From positions 372,001-436,000 of the forward strand of contig NZ_CBDCOT010000007.1 of assembly GCF_965219885.1 (NCBI RefSeq): a DNA stretch of 64,000 bases. The letters run 5' to 3'. Numbering within the stretch: the stretch's first letter is position 1; each line of letters begins with the position of its first letter. Origin of the DNA: Curvivirga sp965219885. GTDB taxonomy: Bacteria; Pseudomonadota; Alphaproteobacteria; UBA8366; Aestuariispiraceae. The translations under genes were made by a program, and so were the position numbers. The notes under the pieces were generated by a model, which saw only the letters and a program-made list of their open reading frames with translations, did no database searches and was not told where the DNA came from. This document shows positions 42,323 to 51,395 of this stretch, one piece after another.

Positions 42323-43354
42323 ATGCAACATTCAAAAGCAAGTGAGTTATTCGCAAAGCTTCCAAAAGCAGAATTACATCTTCATATTGAAGGTAGCTTT
42401 GAACCTGAATTAATGTTTGAAATAGCACAGCGAAATCAAATCGAACTACCCTATAAATCTGTAGATGAAATTCGGGCAGCTTATGAATTTAATAATCTGC
42501 AAGATTTTCTTGATATCTATTATGCGGGTATGTCTGTTCTACAACATACTCAGGATTATTATGATTTAACCATGGCTTATCTCGAAAAATCCCATGCAGA
42601 TAATGTGAAACATGTTGAGATATTCTTTGACCCACAAGGCCATACAGAGCGTGGTGTTCCCTTTGAAACGGTGATAACAGGTATTCATTCTGCGCTGGAA
42701 GATGGGCAAGCAAAGTTTGGTATTAGCTTTAAATTAATTATGAGTTATCTGCGTCATCTGTCTGAAGAAGACGCTTTCAAGACATGGGAAGAGGCGCAGC
42801 ACCATCTTGCTTTAATTGATGGGATTGGCCTTGATTCCTCCGAAGTTGGGCATCCACCTTCCAAGTTTAAAAATGTTTTCGCGGAAGCTAAAGCGAAAGG
42901 GTTGAAACTTGTTGCCCATGCGGGCGAAGAAGGACCACCTGAATATGTTTATGAAGCATTGGATATTCTAGAGATTGATCGTGTTGATCATGGTAACCGG
43001 TCTTTGGAAGATACTGATTTGGTACAACGCTTGGTTCATGAACAAAAAACATTGACTGTTTGCCCGTTATCCAACCTGAAATTATGCGTGGTTTCCGACA
43101 TGAAGGATCATCCATTACGAAAGATGTTAGAGATGGGATTAGCCGCCACAATTAACTCCGATGATCCATCTTATTTTGGTGGATATATGAATGCGAATTT
43201 TAATGCAGTTGATAAAGCATTGGACTTAACTGTGGAGGAAGCTGTTTTGTTGGCCCGTAATAGTGTGACCGGTAGCTTTGCTGAATTGGATCGTCAAAAA
43301 GAATTACTTCAGGAGATCGAAGCTATTTCTGGTCCCTATTTGCATCAGGTATAG
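42323..43354 (+). CDS. Adenine deaminase (adenosine-deaminase-like, PA0148 type)
   Basis: A 343-residue zinc deaminase of the ADA superfamily. KAELHLHIEGSFEPELMFEIA holds the HLH metal motif. The later motifs are AHAGEEGPPEYVYEALD, DRVDHGNRS, VCPLSNLKLCVV and INSDDPSYFGGY. The stretches NNLQDFLDIYYAG and LDSSEVGHPPSKF match the bacterial adenine deaminases typified by Pseudomonas PA0148 rather than true adenosine deaminases, so adenine to hypoxanthine is the likely reaction. It supplies hypoxanthine to XdhAB. It is 9 bases before sigZ, so the two are in one transcript. Confidence 0.9.
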   Translation: MQHSKASELFAKLPKAELHLHIEGSFEPELMFEIAQRNQIELPYKSVDEIRAAYEFNNLQDFLDIYYAGMSVLQHTQDYYDLTMAYLEKSHADNVKHVEIFFDPQGHTERGVPFETVITGIHSALEDGQAKFGISFKLIMSYLRHLSEEDAFKTWEEAQHHLALIDGIGLDSSEVGHPPSKFKNVFAEAKAKGLKLVAHAGEEGPPEYVYEALDILEIDRVDHGNRSLEDTDLVQRLVHEQKTLTVCPLSNLKLCVVSDMKDHPLRKMLEMGLAATINSDDPSYFGGYMNANFNAVDKALDLTVEEAVLLARNSVTGSFAELDRQKELLQEIEAISGPYLHQV

Positions 43355-43363
43355 GAAGAGATC

Positions 43364-43909
43364 ATGGATGTTGAACAAATTTGGTATGAGTATAAATCTC
43401 ATTTAACATCCTTTTTACGTTCAAAAGTGGCTAACCCAGATGATGTCGAGGATTTGTTACAAGATATCCTATTAAAAACGCATGCAAATATTGGAACTAT
43501 AAAATCTGAAGATAGTTTGAAACCTTGGTTATTCCAGATTGCGAATAACGCTATCATTGATTTCTATCGCAAAAACGGACGTGGTGCTGAACTTATTTCT
43601 GATGACCTGTGGTATGGGGATGAAAAAGAAGAAACCGTTCAGCAAGAACTGGCTCAATGTATAGAACCTTTTATCAATGCGCTTGATATGAATGAAGCGA
43701 AATTGATGAAAGAGGTGGAGTTAGAAGGTGCATCTCAAAAGGAATATGCAGCAAATCATGATATTGCCTATTCCACCCTGAAGTCCCGTGTGCAAAAAGG
43801 ACGAAAGGATTTAAAACAATTATTTGTTGATTGCTGCAATTTTTCAAAAGATCATCAGGGAAATATAGCAGATTACTTACCGAAAAAAGATAATTGTAAG
43901 AAATGTTAG
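43364..43909 (+). CDS. sigZ: SigZ-type ECF RNA polymerase sigma factor
   Basis: A 181-residue ECF sigma factor. Region 2 includes DVEDLLQDILLKTHANI and LKPWLFQIANNAIIDFYRK. Region 4 is the helix-turn-helix SQKEYAANHDIAYSTLKSRVQKGRKDLKQLF. The tail VDCCNFSKDHQGNIADY matches the SigZ family, followed by another Cys pair (KKDNCKKC). The four clustered cysteines could bind metal or sense redox. No anti-sigma gene is adjacent, unlike most ECF factors, so control may reside in this tail. The start is 9 bases after adenine deaminase, an odd partner for a sigma factor. Confidence 0.9.
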   Translation: MDVEQIWYEYKSHLTSFLRSKVANPDDVEDLLQDILLKTHANIGTIKSEDSLKPWLFQIANNAIIDFYRKNGRGAELISDDLWYGDEKEETVQQELAQCIEPFINALDMNEAKLMKEVELEGASQKEYAANHDIAYSTLKSRVQKGRKDLKQLFVDCCNFSKDHQGNIADYLPKKDNCKKC

Positions 43910-43977
43910 GCCGTCTTCGTCTTTTTGAAAACTCATCCGTCTTATAGGTGAGTTTAACAATTAGATGAGATGGAAAA

Positions 43978-44679
43978 ATGAAAATCATCAGCTTTAAAAT
44001 TTGTCCTTTCGTTCAACGTGTAACCGCACGCCTAGAAGCCCAAAATATACCTTATGAGATTGAATTTATTAGTTTAAGCGATAAACCTGACTGGTTTATG
44101 GAAATCTCTCCCAATGGGCAGGTGCCTGTATTGGTGACAGATAATGGGACTGCATTATTTGAATCGGATGCTATTGTTGAATATCTAGATGATATTCTGG
44201 ATCCTTTGGAGGCAGATATTACGCCGGAACAACGTGCTTTGGATCGTGCATGGAATTATCAGGGATCTAAACAATACCTGACTCAGTGTAGCACCATGCG
44301 TAGCCCAGATAAGGAAACACTGGTTGAGCGGACAATCAATTTAGGTAAAGCGTTTAGTAAGGCAGAAAAGGAAATATCTGAAGGGCCTTTTTTCAAAGGT
44401 GACCAACTAAGTAATATTGATGTGGCTTGGTTACCTTTGTTACATCGTGCTGATATAATCCGAAACCACACGGGGTATGATTTGTTAGAAGGAAATCCCA
44501 AAGTGCAAGCTTGGCAAGAAAGGTTGATGAAAACAGGTCTTGCAGAGAAATCTGTACCCGAAGATTTTGAGAAGTTGTTTACGGAATTTTACTTGTCAGA
44601 AAAAACATATTTAGGTGGTCGTCGTGTTCCTGTGGAAGAAAATACTGAATGTGGCGCTTCCAATGGCGGATGTTGTTAG
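43978..44679 (+). CDS. Glutathione S-transferase-like protein with Cys-rich tail
   Basis: A 233-residue GST-fold protein. The N-terminal thioredoxin domain begins MKIISFKICPFVQRVTARL, with the CPF catalytic cysteine typical of omega-like GSTs (glutathionylation or deglutathionylation chemistry), and has the GSH-binding motif GQVPVLVTDNG…ESDAIVEYLDD. The helical C-terminal domain follows. The last ten residues are ECGASNGGCC, an unusual Cys-Cys ending for a GST. A weak hairpin (43929-43955) separates it from sigZ. It may be part of the same stress-linked transcript. Confidence 0.88.
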   Translation: MKIISFKICPFVQRVTARLEAQNIPYEIEFISLSDKPDWFMEISPNGQVPVLVTDNGTALFESDAIVEYLDDILDPLEADITPEQRALDRAWNYQGSKQYLTQCSTMRSPDKETLVERTINLGKAFSKAEKEISEGPFFKGDQLSNIDVAWLPLLHRADIIRNHTGYDLLEGNPKVQAWQERLMKTGLAEKSVPEDFEKLFTEFYLSEKTYLGGRRVPVEENTECGASNGGCC

Positions 44680-44691
44680 AGCATTATAAGT

Positions 44692-44730
44692 AAAAAGGCC
44701 TCAAGGTTTAGTCATCTTGAGGCCTTTTTT
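44692..44730 (+). terminator. Rho-independent terminator after the GST-like gene
   Basis: AAAAAGGCCTCAAG / CTTGAGGCCTTTTT, 14 pairs with a 10-base loop and a T run. It overlaps the 3' end of the convergent GGDEF gene by 2 bases. Confidence 0.9.
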
Positions 44731-45718
44731 AACTTGCTTGAGTTGCCAATTTCTTTTTGTTTTTATTGTCATACATTTTTGCATCTACAATGGTTAGGAT
44801 ATGATCTAGCGAGATGTCATGATCAATTGAAAATAATTGATATCCTGCAGATACGCCCATATTTGAAAATTCAGTTTTATGAGCTAATTTTTCTTTAAAT
44901 AGCGTTTCAATTCTTTGGCAGTAGGTGACTAAGTGTTCTTCACTTCCATTCGGGAAAAGGATGACAAATTCATCACCACCAACACGGGCGACTACATCTG
45001 ATGCTCGGGTGGTTTCTTTCATCAAGGCAGCCAAGGTTTGAAGGCCTTCATCGCCAAATTCATGGCCGTGATGATCATTGACGAGTTTCAAATTGTCGAT
45101 GTCCAAATAAACGAAGCCAAGCTCTTCTTTTTTACGAAGAGCTTCTTTCATAATCTGTTCACCAAGTGTGAAAAGGCCACGACGATTATGGGTTTGTGTT
45201 AGCGTATCAGTTACGGAGAGTTGTTTGGCTTGTTCGTAATTATAGATCAAAGCCAGTTCATTGTTAATCAACTCGCTGAATTGTCGTAACACTTGCCTTA
45301 AGGTTGTCTGGTAATTGGATGTTTTCGTATCGATGGCACAAATAGTGCCAAAATGACGACCATCCGGCCAATTAATCGGATATCCTAAATAGGATCGAAC
45401 CGGCCCGTCTGTCACGGGAGGGGCATCGCACCAATCGGGATCTTCCGGTGTATTTGGAACATAAAGATCATGTTCTGTTTCAATAATTCTACGACAAAAA
45501 CTTTTCAGTTTCCACGGCCAGTTATCGCCACTTTTAAGAAAATTCCCGGGATTTATACTTGCAACGACGGCCGTAAAAGTTTCGTTGTGAAAATGGACGA
45601 TGGTCCCACATTCACAATCATATAACTCTGCAATTAGATTGACGAGCTGTTGCCACTTATCGATATCTACTTCTGGGTGGGGCTGCGCAGCAAAATCAAA
45701 ATCTGTATCAAACGCCAT
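44729..45718 (-). CDS. Diguanylate cyclase with N-terminal GAF domain
   Basis: A cytosolic 329-residue GAF-GGDEF protein that would make c-di-GMP from two GTP. The GAF domain covers about residues 20-155 (LIAELYDCECGTIVHFHNETFTAVVAS…VRSYLGYPINWPDGRHFGTICAID). The cyclase domain has the active RVGGDEFVILFP motif and an inhibitory I-site RASD five residues before GGDEF, so product feedback is expected. I choose the ATG at 45718, which has GAGGA upstream, over in-frame starts at 45730 and 45790. It converges on the GST gene. Confidence 0.9.
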   Translation of the reverse strand: MAFDTDFDFAAQPHPEVDIDKWQQLVNLIAELYDCECGTIVHFHNETFTAVVASINPGNFLKSGDNWPWKLKSFCRRIIETEHDLYVPNTPEDPDWCDAPPVTDGPVRSYLGYPINWPDGRHFGTICAIDTKTSNYQTTLRQVLRQFSELINNELALIYNYEQAKQLSVTDTLTQTHNRRGLFTLGEQIMKEALRKKEELGFVYLDIDNLKLVNDHHGHEFGDEGLQTLAALMKETTRASDVVARVGGDEFVILFPNGSEEHLVTYCQRIETLFKEKLAHKTEFSNMGVSAGYQLFSIDHDISLDHILTIVDAKMYDNKNKKKLATQAS

Positions 45719-45811
45719 CCAAGTCCTCATCAATTTTATTATAATTTTATATTTTCTAATTATAACAAATTTGACGCAGAGAGGTAGCAAAAAACATATA
45801 TGAAACTAGAC

Positions 45812-46714
45812 TTATTCCCACGGAACCGGATGGCTTATCCGTTCTACTAGAAAATCAATAAACACACGCAGCTTAGGCGGGACGTGCTTGCCTTGTGGAT
45901 ATAGTGCTGCGACCACATTATCCTGAGGTACATATTCTTCTAGGAAGGCTATAAGTTCGCCGGACTTGATATGTTCGCCGACTTCCCATTGTGACTTCAT
46001 AACAATGCCACAACCAGATAAAGCCCAATCCAATAATACATCACTATTGTTGGTATCTAAATCGCCTTTAACAGCTAGAAAATGTGAAACACCATCTTCG
46101 ACCAAGCGCCATTTAAATTGACGAGACCCCGGGAAACGCAGCAATAAACAGTTATGGTCTAGCAAGTCTTGTGGGATTTTGGGGGTGCCATGTTTTTCTA
46201 AATATTCAGGGCTTGCACATATATAGCGATGATCTTTCGCCAATTTTCGCGCCATCAAACTGGAATCTTCCATTCGTCCGACACGTATTGCCAAGTCAAA
46301 TCCGTCTTCGACCAAATTAACCAAGCTTTCTGTGAGGTGAAGGCGGGGCTCAACTTCGGGATAAGCTTTCACAAAATCGGGAATGAGAGGTGCCAGATAA
46401 CGGCGCCCAAATGATACTGGGGCTGTGATTTTCAATAGACCACTAGGGTTTTCACGTGATTCAGTAAGTGCTTGCTCTGCTTTTTCAACTTCTTCCAAGA
46501 TGCGTAGACAGTGACCGTAATAAATCTCACCTTCTTCAGTCGTATGTACTTTGCGTGTCGTTCGATTTAACAGCCTTACCCCTAAACGTGCTTCTAGGCG
46601 TTGTAATCGATGGCTTACAACCGCAGGGGACATACGTAATTCTCGACCCGCTGCAGAAAGGCTGCCTTGGTCAACCACACGAACATAAACTACAAGGTCA
46701 GAAATATCAGTCAT
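45812..46714 (-). CDS. LysR-family transcriptional regulator, divergent from puuD
   Basis: A 300-residue LysR protein. The N-terminal helix-turn-helix reads LSAAGRELRMSPAVVSHRLQRLEARLGVRLLNRTTRKVHTTEEG, and the periplasmic-binding-like effector domain follows (LLKITAPVSFGRRYLAPLIPDF…). It resembles the AaeR/PecT-like group (D-malate-type regulators), but the effector is unknown. It is divergent from puuD across a 213-base gap with candidate inverted repeats, so puuD is a likely target. The ATG at 46714 is preferred to the TTG at 46720. Confidence 0.92.
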   Translation of the reverse strand: MTDISDLVVYVRVVDQGSLSAAGRELRMSPAVVSHRLQRLEARLGVRLLNRTTRKVHTTEEGEIYYGHCLRILEEVEKAEQALTESRENPSGLLKITAPVSFGRRYLAPLIPDFVKAYPEVEPRLHLTESLVNLVEDGFDLAIRVGRMEDSSLMARKLAKDHRYICASPEYLEKHGTPKIPQDLLDHNCLLLRFPGSRQFKWRLVEDGVSHFLAVKGDLDTNNSDVLLDWALSGCGIVMKSQWEVGEHIKSGELIAFLEEYVPQDNVVAALYPQGKHVPPKLRVFIDFLVERISHPVPWE

Positions 46715-46880
46715 CGGCAATTGTCTAATTTATTTTGAAAGAGAATAAAGAGTTTAAAGTATTTTTTGTTTAAACATTTTTTGGCATACTATGTCCAGTA
46801 TTAAGGGGAGTAGTAACGCATCTTATTTTTAAGTTTGCGCAAATTGCTATGTCTCCACAAAAATAACAAATAAACTCATA

Positions 46881-46916
46881 TCCATGTTACGTATGGAAAA
46901 CTGACTCGGTTCAGTT
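46881..46916. promoter_or_regulatory. Two inverted repeats in the lysR-puuD gap
   Basis: TCCATGTTACGTATGGA (46881-46897) has TCCAT/ATGGA arms as in LysR-type boxes. AACTGACTCGGTTCAGTT (46899-46916) has AACTGA/TCAGTT arms and ends just before the puuD ribosome site GGGG at 46918. Either may be an operator; the second could also form a leader hairpin. Confidence 0.5.
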
Positions 46917-46927
46917 AGGGGAAATAT

Positions 46928-48136
46928 ATGTTTGATATCAATTATGCTGAATGGGCTAATATGTTGGTTCGTTGGCTGCATATCACAGCGGGGATCGCTT
47001 GGATCGGATCTTCGTTCTATTTCGTTTTTGCAGATGCAAGTCTTGAACCTGATGAAAATCTACCGAAAAAAGCACATGGTGAAACCTGGCAGGTACATGG
47101 TGGTGGTTTCTATCACATTGTAAAGTATCTGGTGGCACCGGATCGTATGCCTGAACGGCTTCATTGGTTTAAATTTGAAGCCTATTTTACCTGGATTTCC
47201 GGTTTTGGTATGTTGGCCGTGGTTTATTATTGGGGCGCGGAAGCTTTTTTAATTGATAAAGAAGTCATGGATTTAACGGCTCCGCAAGCCATCTTCTTAA
47301 GTATTGTTGGCTTGATTGCTGGTTGGGTTGGTTATGACAGTCTTTGCCGTTCCAAACTTGGAGATAATCTTGGACTGTTATTAGTCTTGGTATTTGCCTT
47401 TGCCATTTTTGCTGCTTGGGTTTTTGGTGAGATATTTTCTGGTCGTGCCGCTTTCATCCATGCAGGCGCTTTGATTGGTTCAATAATGGTAGGTAACGTA
47501 TTCTTCATCATTATTCCGAACCAAAAGAAGGTTGTGAAGATGTTGATGAATGGTGAGACACCGGATGCTTATTACGGTAAGGTAGCCAAGCAACGCTCCA
47601 TGCATAACAGCTATCTAACCATGCCAGTCTTGCTGACTATGATTTCAAATCATTATGCGTTTCTTTACGGTGGTGAATATGCTTGGATAGTATTTGCCTT
47701 TATACTCGTGATTGGGGCCTTGATCCGTCACTATTATATCACTGGGCATCAAGGTGTAACGGCATGGTGGCGCACATGGCTTTATCCTGCAGCAGGTGCT
47801 CTAACTGTAGTGTTGGTTATGTGGTTGTCCTATAGTCCTGTGCAGCAAGTTGCAGATGGTGGTGAAGAAATTGATGTGAAACAGGCTTTTACTATCGTGA
47901 AGACGCATTGTTCCAGTTGTCATTCTTCCTTACCAATTCATGAAGATTGGGACGAAGCGCCAATCGGTGTTGTTTTAGACGATTTAAAGCAAATGCGTGC
48001 GATGGGGAACAAAATTTATTCCCAAGCTGTTGCAGGAACAAATATGCCACTTGGCAATGAAACAGGCATGACAAAAGAAGATCGCGAATTACTTGGTCGA
48101 TGGATTAAGGCTGGTTTGCCCGGTTTGGAAGATTAG
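46928..48136 (+). CDS. puuD: Membrane-bound urate hydroxylase PuuD (urate oxidase with cytochrome c domain)
   Basis: A 402-residue protein with about eight hydrophobic helices. It begins EWANMLVRWLHITAGIAWIGSSFYFVFADASL, the PuuD signature, and HGGGFYHIVKY and WFKFEAYFTWISGFGML follow. The C-terminus is a cytochrome c domain with a heme motif CSSCH in FTIVKTHCSSCHSSLPIHEDW. PuuD oxidises urate to 5-hydroxyisourate and passes electrons to the respiratory chain, without peroxide formation. It replaces the uricase missing from the main cluster and supplies hydroxyisourate to UraH. It stands alone with its own terminator, 15 kb from uraH, and its control is likely through the divergent LysR. Confidence 0.96.
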   Translation: MFDINYAEWANMLVRWLHITAGIAWIGSSFYFVFADASLEPDENLPKKAHGETWQVHGGGFYHIVKYLVAPDRMPERLHWFKFEAYFTWISGFGMLAVVYYWGAEAFLIDKEVMDLTAPQAIFLSIVGLIAGWVGYDSLCRSKLGDNLGLLLVLVFAFAIFAAWVFGEIFSGRAAFIHAGALIGSIMVGNVFFIIIPNQKKVVKMLMNGETPDAYYGKVAKQRSMHNSYLTMPVLLTMISNHYAFLYGGEYAWIVFAFILVIGALIRHYYITGHQGVTAWWRTWLYPAAGALTVVLVMWLSYSPVQQVADGGEEIDVKQAFTIVKTHCSSCHSSLPIHEDWDEAPIGVVLDDLKQMRAMGNKIYSQAVAGTNMPLGNETGMTKEDRELLGRWIKAGLPGLED

Positions 48137-48158
48137 ACAATCTTAACTTGATATGAAG

Positions 48159-48186
48159 AGCCTCTGTATTCAGAGGCTTTTTCTTT
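48159..48186 (+). terminator. Rho-independent terminator after puuD
   Basis: AGCCTCTG / CAGAGGCT stem with loop TATT, followed by TTTTTCTTTT. Confidence 0.9.
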
Positions 48187-48246
48187 TCAGGCTTTCTTTT
48201 TTATTATTAGACCCGTTATACTCCGATAAATTTTTTTGGGGTTCCT

Positions 48247-50001
48247 GTGTTAGATTTCCTACTTCAGCGTAAAGTAATTGTTCGGCTTATAGCCTTATTC
48301 ATCGCCATGATATTGCTGGTGATGGTATATGGTGTTGCGCGTCAAATTTATTGGACCTCAGAATTTAATCGAGCTTCAGATCGTACTGCTTTATATACAT
48401 CTACCCTAATTTCCGCGCTGGAACGATACCAGCATTTACCGCATATTTTGGCCCGTGATCATCATGTGATAGCAGGATTGCAGCAAGGTGGTGCGCAAGT
48501 CTTGAATTTACGTTTGGAGAGCTTTGCCAAACAAGCGCAGGTCGATGCGCTTTACATCATGAATACCGAAGGATTGACGATTGCCTCTTCCAATTGGCGA
48601 GAAAGTCCAACATTCCTTGGCAAAAATTATGGCTTTCGACCTTATTTCAAGGCGGCTCTAGAAGGTGGGAGAGGGGAGTTTTTTGCGATTGGTGTTACGA
48701 CAGGGACACCGGGTTATTTTGTAGGGGAACCTATCCGTGATCTGGAAGGGGTGATGTTAGGTGTGATGGCCATGAAAGTGGATTTGAGCCCCCTAACTAA
48801 ATCTTGGGCAGAGGGTGGCGAAAAGCTTTTCGTTGCCAACGATGATGGGATTGTTGTGCTTTCGTCAGATGAAAGTTGGAACTATCGATCCATTCAACCG
48901 CTGACATCTGAAGCAAAAGAGGTTATCCGCGCAGAGAAACAATTTGTTGGGAAAGCACTAGATCCTCTTGATGTTCAAATGTTGGGAGATCACGAATTGA
49001 CTTTGGGGCAGGTGGAATATTTACACCAAATTTCAGATATCCCCTATTTGCGTTGGCAGTTGCATTATTTAGCAGATAAAAACCTTGTCATTCAAGGAAG
49101 TCAGACGGCAACTATGATTGCTTTTATCTTCTTAAGCATTTTATTGGCTGTGTATTTGGTGTTGCGTTCTGAACGAATAAAAAGAGAGCTACGTGCATCC
49201 GAAGAAGATAGTCGGTCCTTGCGGGCCTTAAACTATAAGTTAGAACAACAGATTGAAGAACGCCAACGCGCGGAAACCCGTTTGGACCGGGCACAGGCAG
49301 AATTGCGTAAGACGAGTAAAATGGCTGCTTTAGGGCAGTTAGCGGCATCCGTCTCACATGAGCTGGGACAGCCTATATCAGCGATGCAAAACTATCTTGC
49401 TTGGGCAGATTTACCAGACAGTAAAATGGATGAAGAAACCCGCGACGTTATGCAACGATTAAAGCGGGTTGTCGGGCGAATGGGGGAAATTACTAAACAG
49501 TTGAAATTTTTTGCGAGACCCGGTGGAAATAGTTTGCAAGATGTAGCCTTACAGGATGTGATTTCCGGTGTGAAGGAAATCATGTCTGCAGATATCCATA
49601 CAGCCGATGTAGAATTAACTGTCGATGTACCAGAAGAACAAGTAAAAGTGCGTGGGGATCGATTACGCCTTGAACAAGTTTTGATTAACCTCATACGAAA
49701 CAGTATTGATGCGATGCGTGAAAATGGTGGGCAGTCAATCGATATCACCTTAACGCATGAAGGCGAACTTGCTATGATAAATGTGCTAGATCGTGGCCCA
49801 GGTCTTCCCGAAGAGCTAGCAGACCAACTTTTTGAATCCTTTGTAACAACCAAGGCTTCTGGCGAAGGTATGGGGTTAGGACTTGCCATTTCTGCTTCAA
49901 TCGTGGAAGACCATGGTGGGGAACTTAAGGCGCGCAGCAGAAAGACGGGCGGTGCCGAGTTCTCCATGCGTATTCCAGTGTTATTAGAAGACCAAAAGTA
50001 A
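48247..50001 (+). CDS. dctB: DctB-type C4-dicarboxylate sensor histidine kinase
   Basis: A 584-residue membrane kinase. It has one helix near the N-terminus, a periplasmic sensor of the double-Cache/PAS-like type (ALYIMNTEGLTIASSNWRE, FLGKNYGFRPYFKAAL, GYFVGEPIRDLEG) as in DctB, a second helix and a coiled coil. The HisKA phospho-acceptor His371 is in SHELGQPISAMQNYLAW, and the HATPase has NLIRNSIDAM, GPGLPEEL and GMGLGLAI. It would phosphorylate DctD in response to dicarboxylates, possibly with the TRAP binding protein. The start is GTG at 48247 with GGGG upstream. dctD follows after 17 bases. Confidence 0.94.
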   Translation: MLDFLLQRKVIVRLIALFIAMILLVMVYGVARQIYWTSEFNRASDRTALYTSTLISALERYQHLPHILARDHHVIAGLQQGGAQVLNLRLESFAKQAQVDALYIMNTEGLTIASSNWRESPTFLGKNYGFRPYFKAALEGGRGEFFAIGVTTGTPGYFVGEPIRDLEGVMLGVMAMKVDLSPLTKSWAEGGEKLFVANDDGIVVLSSDESWNYRSIQPLTSEAKEVIRAEKQFVGKALDPLDVQMLGDHELTLGQVEYLHQISDIPYLRWQLHYLADKNLVIQGSQTATMIAFIFLSILLAVYLVLRSERIKRELRASEEDSRSLRALNYKLEQQIEERQRAETRLDRAQAELRKTSKMAALGQLAASVSHELGQPISAMQNYLAWADLPDSKMDEETRDVMQRLKRVVGRMGEITKQLKFFARPGGNSLQDVALQDVISGVKEIMSADIHTADVELTVDVPEEQVKVRGDRLRLEQVLINLIRNSIDAMRENGGQSIDITLTHEGELAMINVLDRGPGLPEELADQLFESFVTTKASGEGMGLGLAISASIVEDHGGELKARSRKTGGAEFSMRIPVLLEDQK

Positions 50002-50018
50002 GAGGTTTAGATATCCAG

Positions 50019-51383
50019 ATGGCGGAAGAAAAATATAAAGTTGCTGTTGTGGATGATGACCGTGAAATGCGGGAATCTCTTGAACATTTTTTGGGCAAGG
50101 CAGGCTTTGATGTAGATGTTTTTCCTACAGCCCGACTGGTGTTAGATGGTCTATCAAATACCTTACCGGATGTTTTAGTAACCGATATGCGTATGCCGGG
50201 CATGAGTGGCTTTGAATTGCTGGATGAAATTAAAAAGCGCAATGTTGATCTGCCTGTTGTTTTAATTTCGGCTCATGGTGATGTGCCAATGGCGGTAGAA
50301 GCTATGCAGAAAGGGGCTTATACATTCCTTGAAAAACCTTTTGATCCTGCACGTCTTGCAAGAGTGTTGCAACATGGAGCGGAAGCACATCGTCTTTCAA
50401 TTGAAAATTCCAATCTTCGTCAAAAAGTTTCTCAACTTTCCGGCTTGGATCATGTTCTTTTAGGCGATAGTGAATTGATGCATGAATTGAAAGATGACAT
50501 CCGGAATGTTGCAGATACCGAAGCAACAATTATGGTATTAGGCGAAACAGGTACAGGTAAGGAAGTTGTCGCTAGATCTATTCATGATCTTAGTCCTCGT
50601 GTTTCAGGTCCCTTTGTGGCCGTGAATTGTGCAGCCATTCCTGAAAACTTGTTTGAAGCAAGTATGTTTGGTCATGTTGAGGGTGCCTTTACAGGAGCAA
50701 CATCCGCCTCAAAAGGATATTTTGCATCTGCCAATGGTGGAACATTGTTTTTGGACGAGCTAGGAGCTTGCCCATTAGATCAACAGGCAAAGTTGTTACG
50801 TGCATTGGAAAACCGGGAAGTTATGCCCGTAGGGTCTACAAAGGCTGAAAAAATAGATATTCGGGTTGTTTCAGCAACCAACGAAAACCTGGAAGAGGCA
50901 GTACAGGAAGGTCGTTTCCGTGAAGATTTGTTTTATCGATTAAATACATTGATTTTGGAATTACCGCCACTTCGTACAATCAAAGAAGATATCGTTTTAA
51001 TCTTCACACATTTCTTAACAGAATATGCTGCGACTTATGGGACAATGGTACCTACGTTAACCGCAGACGATGTTGCGACATTACAGGGGCATGATTGGCC
51101 TGGAAATGTGCGTGAATTGCGTCAGGTAGCTGAGCGTCGTGTGCTCGCTAATCGTCGCGGTAAGGGAACGGTGGCAGAAGCTCTATCATTTTCCTCAGCA
51201 CAACCTGATGAGCCAGAAACACTTAGGGATGCAATGAATGCGTTTGAACGTCAGTTAATTGTGAAAGCCATGGAAAACCATTCCGGGGATATGGAAACTG
51301 TCGCATCCGCTTTAAGTATTGGGCGTAGAACGCTGAATGAAAAACTAGTCAAATACGATATCAATCGAACTGATTATCTATAA
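50019..51383 (+). CDS. dctD: DctD-type sigma-54-dependent response regulator
   Basis: A 454-residue NtrC-family activator. The receiver domain has phospho-acceptor Asp56 in VLVTDMRMPGMSG, with the N-terminal acidic pocket VDDDREM. The AAA+ domain has Walker A GETGTGKE, the sigma-54-contacting GAFTGA motif (VEGAFTGATSASKGYF) and LFLDELGACP. The C-terminal Fis-type helix-turn-helix ends ETVASALSIGRRTLNEKLVKYDI. It should bind the palindromes at 51396-51446 and drive the sigma-54 promoter of dctP. Target and kinase are adjacent, so the assignment is strong. Confidence 0.96.
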   Translation: MAEEKYKVAVVDDDREMRESLEHFLGKAGFDVDVFPTARLVLDGLSNTLPDVLVTDMRMPGMSGFELLDEIKKRNVDLPVVLISAHGDVPMAVEAMQKGAYTFLEKPFDPARLARVLQHGAEAHRLSIENSNLRQKVSQLSGLDHVLLGDSELMHELKDDIRNVADTEATIMVLGETGTGKEVVARSIHDLSPRVSGPFVAVNCAAIPENLFEASMFGHVEGAFTGATSASKGYFASANGGTLFLDELGACPLDQQAKLLRALENREVMPVGSTKAEKIDIRVVSATNENLEEAVQEGRFREDLFYRLNTLILELPPLRTIKEDIVLIFTHFLTEYAATYGTMVPTLTADDVATLQGHDWPGNVRELRQVAERRVLANRRGKGTVAEALSFSSAQPDEPETLRDAMNAFERQLIVKAMENHSGDMETVASALSIGRRTLNEKLVKYDINRTDYL

Positions 51384-51395
51384 ATATTCTAGCTG

